A stretch of DNA of 64,000 nucleotides, taken from Rhodospirillaceae bacterium (GTDB lineage: Bacteria; Pseudomonadota; Alphaproteobacteria; Rhodospirillales; Casp-alpha2). Location: assembly GCA_016845145.1 (NCBI GenBank), contig JAERTE010000112.1:62001-126000 (forward strand), in the 5' to 3' direction. Below the pieces are notes generated by a model that did not search any database, had not been told where the DNA came from, and worked only from the letters and a program-made list of their open reading frames with translations. Positions within the stretch are counted from its first letter, which is position 1, and every line of letters begins with the position of its first letter. This document shows positions 60,289 through 64,000 of this stretch, piece after piece. The position numbers and the translations under genes were made by a program.

Positions 60289-61143
60289 TTATTCGTCGGG
60301 TAGAGAGATCGGCATTTCCTGCACTAGATAGCGATACGACCATGACCAGAATGAAATGCCGACGCAGAGACCAAGGAGCCAAAATGGCGTGTTGATCAAC
60401 CCGGATATGACTTGGTTTTCGACGCTGGGGATTTGCTGAAATCCAAACAGAGCACCACTTATCAGCATCGGGATCACCATAAATGGAAATACTGTAACAA
60501 AGGCAATGATGAACAACCGCCACGTATTGCCGCGCGTTCGGCGCCAGGATTCGCGAAATCCCATCGGCTCATTGATAGCTGCTGACGGAAATACGAGGTT
60601 AAAGCGCAATACACAGCCATAAAGAAATACATTCACGACCACTGCGACGCCAATGAAGAATGCCATGAACACAGGCCCCGTCGCATTTCCTTCGCCTGCG
60701 GCACCGAGAGCACCTACAATTCCGCCGATGAGGGCGACGAAAACAATGGTCGGGATTGAAATGAGAAACATGATCAGAATGAACAGAAAGCCTTTCCATA
60801 GATACAGCCACTCGGACGCACGAATGGAATAGACTATTCTGGCGTCGGGATTGCCGTGGCCAAGCAGAACCATTCTGTGCCACGCGGTGATTGTTGGAAT
60901 CATTGAGCCATAGACCACGATTGTCGTCCCAATACTGAAAGCCATCGTACTCGGGTCAGTTGCGATCGCATTGACGTCGCTGCCGGCAAAAAACCAAGCA
61001 AAAACACCGGCCGATAAAATGGATAGAACGAGAGGGACAATTGCCAGTTTAAGCGCTATACCCGGGTTGTAAAAAATCACCAAATAGGCGGCCTTAACCG
61101 TTCGCCATACCGGCAAGTGCCGTTGCTCGATGTCGTCGTTCAT
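60289..61143 (-). CDS. polytopic membrane protein of unknown function
   Basis: A 284-residue integral membrane protein. About six hydrophobic segments are visible, near residues 24-50, 66-85, 113-145, 154-175, 200-225 and 250-270. WRTVKAAYLVIFYNPGIALK and WRRTRGNTWRLFIIAFVTVFP are the best defined pieces, and their Trp-Arg patterns resemble YciC/UPF0259-type proteins. It stands alone between the hybrid kinase and the sugar dehydrogenase. No catalytic residues are seen. Confidence 0.7.
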   Translation of the reverse strand: MNDDIEQRHLPVWRTVKAAYLVIFYNPGIALKLAIVPLVLSILSAGVFAWFFAGSDVNAIATDPSTMAFSIGTTIVVYGSMIPTITAWHRMVLLGHGNPDARIVYSIRASEWLYLWKGFLFILIMFLISIPTIVFVALIGGIVGALGAAGEGNATGPVFMAFFIGVAVVVNVFLYGCVLRFNLVFPSAAINEPMGFRESWRRTRGNTWRLFIIAFVTVFPFMVIPMLISGALFGFQQIPSVENQVISGLINTPFWLLGLCVGISFWSWSYRYLVQEMPISLPDE

Positions 61144-61251
61144 GTCACTCCCTCGCCCCTGAACCCGGTGATTAAGTCAGAGTAGAAGCATTACCCGTAT
61201 TCATCAATAGATTGAATTCTATTCATCGGAAATCGCGAAGGCGCGGAAATC

Positions 61252-62376
61252 TCAATCAGGGAAAATACGATAAATCGCACCCGCCCGATCGTCGGAAACC
61301 AGCATATCGCCATTGGCGGTCATTTTGACGTCGACCGGCCGCCCCCAGGCGGTGCCGTCAGCATCCAGCCAGCCTTCCGCGAAGGGTTCCCACGAAAGCG
61401 CCTTGTGGCTTTGTCTGTCGAAGCGGATTCGGGCCAACCGGTAGCCATCGGGAATTGATCGGTTCCATGATCCGTGCTGCGCCACGATGGCATCTCCTCG
61501 GTAAGTCGCGGGGAAATGTTCGTTCGTCATGAAATCGACACCAAGTGCCGCGACATGAGCGCCGAAAGCGATGGCGGGAGGCGTAGCTTTGCGTGGAATT
61601 GTGCGATCAGCGAAATCCGGGGTCCGGTCCTTGCCGCCGCCGAACCAGGGATAACCGAACCATAGCCCGGATTCTGGCGCATGGTTGAGTTCATCGGGGG
61701 GGCTGTCGTCGCCCATACCGTCGGCGCCGTTGTCGGTGAAAAACATATGTCCGGTCTTTGGATGAAACGCAAAGCCGACGGAATTACGCACGCCGCTGGC
61801 AAAAACTTGGGGTTTCCAATCCGGCGCTCGGAACCGCACGATGGTGCCTTCGAGCCCGTTGACGGTGCAGATGTTGCACGGCGCGCCCACCGAAACATAA
61901 AGCGCGCCATCGGGGCCGAAACCGGCATAACGCCAGCCGTGCCAGGAATCGTCCGGCAATTGGTCAAACAAAACCTCCGGTTCGGATTTTGCCAAGGTCG
62001 CCAGGTCCGGCGCCCGGTAGCGCACCAGTCGATGCTGTTCGGCGACGTAAAACCAACCATCCTTCCATGCGATGCCATTCGCGACATTCAACCCACTCAT
62101 CAGCCTGACAACCCGGTCGACACGGCCGTCGCGGTCGTCGTCGATGACGGCGTGGATGCGCGGTCCCCGGCTGCCGACCAGTACGACGCCCCAATCTTCC
62201 ATGACGACCATGGACCGTGCGCCAGGCACGCGGGCGTAGAGTTCGATCTTAAAGCCTTCCGGCAGTGTGATGGCGTCGAGTTGGTTAGCAACCGATTGTG
62301 CCGGCGCGCTAAGCAAGCAAAGGAAGATTGCCGCCACGGCGGCGAAAGATAAGACGGAATGAGTTCGGTCGTTCAT
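61252..62376 (-). CDS. exported PQQ-type sugar dehydrogenase-like protein
   Basis: A 374-residue beta-propeller protein with a signal peptide (FAAVAAIFLCLLSAPAQSVA). It resembles the soluble glucose/sorbosone dehydrogenase family: LPEGFKIELYARVPGARSM, SWHGWRYAGFGPDGALYVS, GVRNSVGFAFHPKTG, FTDNGADGMGDDSPPDEL and QHGSWNRS. The family uses PQQ and calcium to oxidise sugars in the periplasm; PQQ synthesis genes are not in the window. Cysteines occur in GAPCNICTV. The start overlaps the gpt stop by four bases. Confidence 0.85.
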   Translation of the reverse strand: MNDRTHSVLSFAAVAAIFLCLLSAPAQSVANQLDAITLPEGFKIELYARVPGARSMVVMEDWGVVLVGSRGPRIHAVIDDDRDGRVDRVVRLMSGLNVANGIAWKDGWFYVAEQHRLVRYRAPDLATLAKSEPEVLFDQLPDDSWHGWRYAGFGPDGALYVSVGAPCNICTVNGLEGTIVRFRAPDWKPQVFASGVRNSVGFAFHPKTGHMFFTDNGADGMGDDSPPDELNHAPESGLWFGYPWFGGGKDRTPDFADRTIPRKATPPAIAFGAHVAALGVDFMTNEHFPATYRGDAIVAQHGSWNRSIPDGYRLARIRFDRQSHKALSWEPFAEGWLDADGTAWGRPVDVKMTANGDMLVSDDRAGAIYRIFPD

Positions 62377-62873
62377 TCCTTGGCCGGCTCAGCGAGCGGT
62401 CGGATATACTGAGGTTCGGTATCCCAGGGGAAAAACACCCAGACGTCCTGGTCGATGTCATGGACATAAGTGTCGACCTGCTTGAGGCCCTTCGGTTTGG
62501 CGTAAACGGTGGCGAAGTGCGCCTTGGGAACGATGTCACGCGCCGCTTTGGCTGTGGTGCCGGTATCCACCAAATCATCGATCAATAGCCAACCCTCACC
62601 TTGGCAGTTTACGGCATCATCCGGGGTTTTCAGTATCTCAATGGTGCCGTCGGCGACCTGGTAATCGTAACTGGAAATACACAGTGTATCGATAACGCGG
62701 ATTTCCATTTCGCGGGCCAGGATGGCAGCGGGCACGAGGCCGCCTCGGGTCAGGGCGATAATCCCTTTCCAGGGGCCGAGCGGCAGCAGTTTGCGGGTCA
62801 GGTACTTGGTGTCACGGTGGACTTCCGTCCAGGTGACCGGGTGAGAACCGAGATCGTCACGTAATTGAACCAT
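62373..62873 (-). CDS. gpt: xanthine-guanine phosphoribosyltransferase
   Basis: A 166-residue purine salvage enzyme that makes GMP/XMP from guanine/xanthine and PRPP. The PRPP loop is LLIDDLVDTGTTA near residue 94, with ALTRGGLVPAAILA and CISSYDYQ near the N terminus. Length is normal for Gpt. It overlaps the sugar dehydrogenase by four bases. Cytosolic. Confidence 0.93.
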   Translation of the reverse strand: MVQLRDDLGSHPVTWTEVHRDTKYLTRKLLPLGPWKGIIALTRGGLVPAAILAREMEIRVIDTLCISSYDYQVADGTIEILKTPDDAVNCQGEGWLLIDDLVDTGTTAKAARDIVPKAHFATVYAKPKGLKQVDTYVHDIDQDVWVFFPWDTEPQYIRPLAEPAKE

Positions 62874-62913
62874 AGTGAATTTAACTCCAACCGAAGTGCA
62901 GGGGCAATATGGG

Positions 62914-62947
62914 AAAACGAAAAACGGCGCCCAATTTGCGGGCGCCG
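62914..62947 (-). terminator. intrinsic terminator of the OmpA-like gene
   Basis: On the minus strand CGGCGCCC (62940-62947 complement) pairs with GGGCGCCG (62925-62932 complement) around a seven-base loop, followed by TTTTTCGTTTT. It lies 28 bases after the 62976 stop and shares the gap before gpt. Confidence 0.85.
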
Positions 62948-62975
62948 CCTTGGTTCGAAATCTTTCCGATCCAGG

Positions 62976-64000
62976 TTAACGGATATACAGGTGCACTTCG
63001 TTGGTCCGGGTCGTAGCGGCTGTCCTGGCAGCGACAGCAACGCGGGCCGGGGGCAAACCCATCTCGATGAGAGACCGCAACACCGTTTCGGCCTGACGAC
63101 GAGCCTTGTTGGAATTCAATGCAACCCGGGCTTGGCCACCGGCGGCAGGCGCCACGGCAACCAGATCGAACACCGCATCCGGGCGTTTTTCCAGGACCCG
63201 GCTGACCGCATTGTAGAGCGCTTGCTGGTACGGGACGTCCTTGCGATCGAAGCGAATAACCACCAACGGGCGGCGGTTGGCCGTCGGGCGCGGCGCACCG
63301 GCGCTGACCTGCATGCCGCCGCCGGCATTTGCCATGGCAACATTAAGCAGGCTGCCGCCGTAGATTTCGCCGGACTTAATGCCCGCGGACATCAGGTTCA
63401 AATTGGCTTGCTCGGTGGTGACATAATTGGTCTGGCGTCGGACATCACCGGAGACTTCCGTCAAAAGGCGATCAATCAGAACGTCCGTGCGGTTGACCTC
63501 ATCTTCCAAAATGGCCAATTGGCGATGGTCTTCGTCAATGGCGCCGGAAATCGCGAAAGCTGATTTGGCTGATTCGGACAAGAACGCAGACATGGTGGAA
63601 CTGCTGCCAATGGAATTGGCCAACTCGTTCATACCGGTGACATCTTGCGCAACGCGGCTGAGATCGGCCTGGGCGCTCTTGAATTGCTGCACCAAAATCG
63701 GATTGCCGGGCGTGGTGCCGACCTGCAGGCGCGCATTCACCGCAGCGATGGTGCCGTGATAGCGGCGCGAGTTGGCGACCAATTGGCCGCGCAATTTCTG
63801 CAACTGCGCATTTTGCTGACCGATGTTGCCCTGCAGGCGTTGAAGTTCGCCCCGCAACTCGACAACTTTTTTGCCGACAAACGTGCCTGTCGCGGCGCCG
63901 GGTGTGACGCCTGACGGCACAAAATTGCCGGTACCCAAAGCGGGTTGACCGGGTGCTGCCGAGGTTTGCGGTTGCGCGCTCGCCTGGGCTTGCTGAGGCG
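62976..64000 (-). CDS. partial coiled-coil protein with OmpA-like C-terminal domain
   Basis: The C-terminal part of a protein of at least 341 residues; it is open at the window edge. From the edge come a Gln/Ala/Pro-rich linker, a long coiled-coil helical region (ELRGELQRLQGNIGQQNAQL and onward), a Ser/Asn-rich middle, and a C-terminal domain with VVIRFDRKDVPYQQALYNAV, DLVAVAP, RVALNSNKARRQAETVLRSL and ARVAVAARTA. That last block is reminiscent of OmpA-like peptidoglycan-binding domains, although the key Asp/Arg pattern is not full. Likely cell-envelope. The terminator at 62914 ends the transcript. Confidence 0.65.
   Translation of the reverse strand, partial: PQQAQASAQPQTSAAPGQPALGTGNFVPSGVTPGAATGTFVGKKVVELRGELQRLQGNIGQQNAQLQKLRGQLVANSRRYHGTIAAVNARLQVGTTPGNPILVQQFKSAQADLSRVAQDVTGMNELANSIGSSSTMSAFLSESAKSAFAISGAIDEDHRQLAILEDEVNRTDVLIDRLLTEVSGDVRRQTNYVTTEQANLNLMSAGIKSGEIYGGSLLNVAMANAGGGMQVSAGAPRPTANRRPLVVIRFDRKDVPYQQALYNAVSRVLEKRPDAVFDLVAVAPAAGGQARVALNSNKARRQAETVLRSLIEMGLPPARVAVAARTAATTRTNEVHLYIR

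Overview
The window is a GC-rich, gene-dense chromosomal segment of an alphaproteobacterium. The gene content fits a Rhodospirillales-like, microaerobically respiring lineage: a complete cbb3 oxidase locus with its own [4Fe-4S] FNR-type regulator, oxygen-independent HemN, a 2-oxoglutarate:ferredoxin oxidoreductase, and alphaproteobacterial lipid A genes. Assignment below class level is inference. I saw no rRNA, tRNA, CRISPR array, insertion sequence, phage gene or replication origin. This is mostly core genome with a few catabolic and regulatory islands.

Layout. 1-3.5 kb: a NarI/HdrE-like cytochrome b membrane protein, a small unknown protein, a LysR regulator, a dual CDGSH iron-sulfur protein, an unknown protein and a SixA-type phosphatase. 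3.4-11.4 kb, minus strand: ccoNOQP followed by ccoGHIS, the cbb3 terminal oxidase with its assembly and copper-loading genes. 11.5-14.8 kb: fnr, a tandem universal stress protein, and hemN. Three FNR boxes (11482, 13341, 13414) tie this block into one low-oxygen regulon. 14.9-19.4 kb: small regulatory and unknown genes, including a PilZ-like protein, DUF1244, DUF2478, a PAS-HD-GYP phosphodiesterase with an unknown partner, and an XRE-2TM fusion. 19.5-26.9 kb: purD, xseA, an M23 peptidase, a class III aminotransferase, chromate transporter chrA plus a rhodanese, and a secreted dienelactone hydrolase.

27-34.1 kb, minus strand: pmbA, msbA, a DUF374 acyltransferase, waaA, lpxK and an HtrB-like acyltransferase, i.e. 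lipid A/Kdo assembly and export. 34.3-39 kb, plus strand: korA, korB, an adrenodoxin-type ferredoxin-NADP reductase and a rhodanese, a ferredoxin-linked carbon module. 39-40.3 kb: a divergent quinone reductase/TetR pair with three palindromic operators. 40.4-43.8 kb, minus strand: rpmH-rnpA-yidD-yidC-engB, the classical ribosome/membrane insertion cluster behind a near-consensus promoter. 43.9-48.4 kb: a TVP38 protein, a mercuric-reductase-like flavoprotein, an orphan sensor kinase and a trans-aconitate methyltransferase.

48.4-54.3 kb, minus strand: a co-directional catabolic-looking set (amine oxidase, ChrR-like cupin, beta-hydroxyacid dehydrogenase, amidase, gamma-glutamyltransferase). 54.4-56.9 kb: a possible 49-residue membrane peptide, then panB-panC and a conserved protein of unknown role. 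56.9-64 kb, minus strand: a metallo-beta-lactamase-fold hydrolase, a hybrid sensor kinase, a polytopic membrane protein, a PQQ-type sugar dehydrogenase, gpt, and a partial coiled-coil/OmpA-like protein running off the end.

No clearly novel defence or mobile system is visible. The signals most worth a second look are the FNR-box geometry around usp/hemN (including a possible leaderless hemN message), the triple TetR operator, the unknown partner of the HD-GYP protein, the conserved Cys-motif protein in the pan operon, and the amine oxidase-to-GGT cluster.
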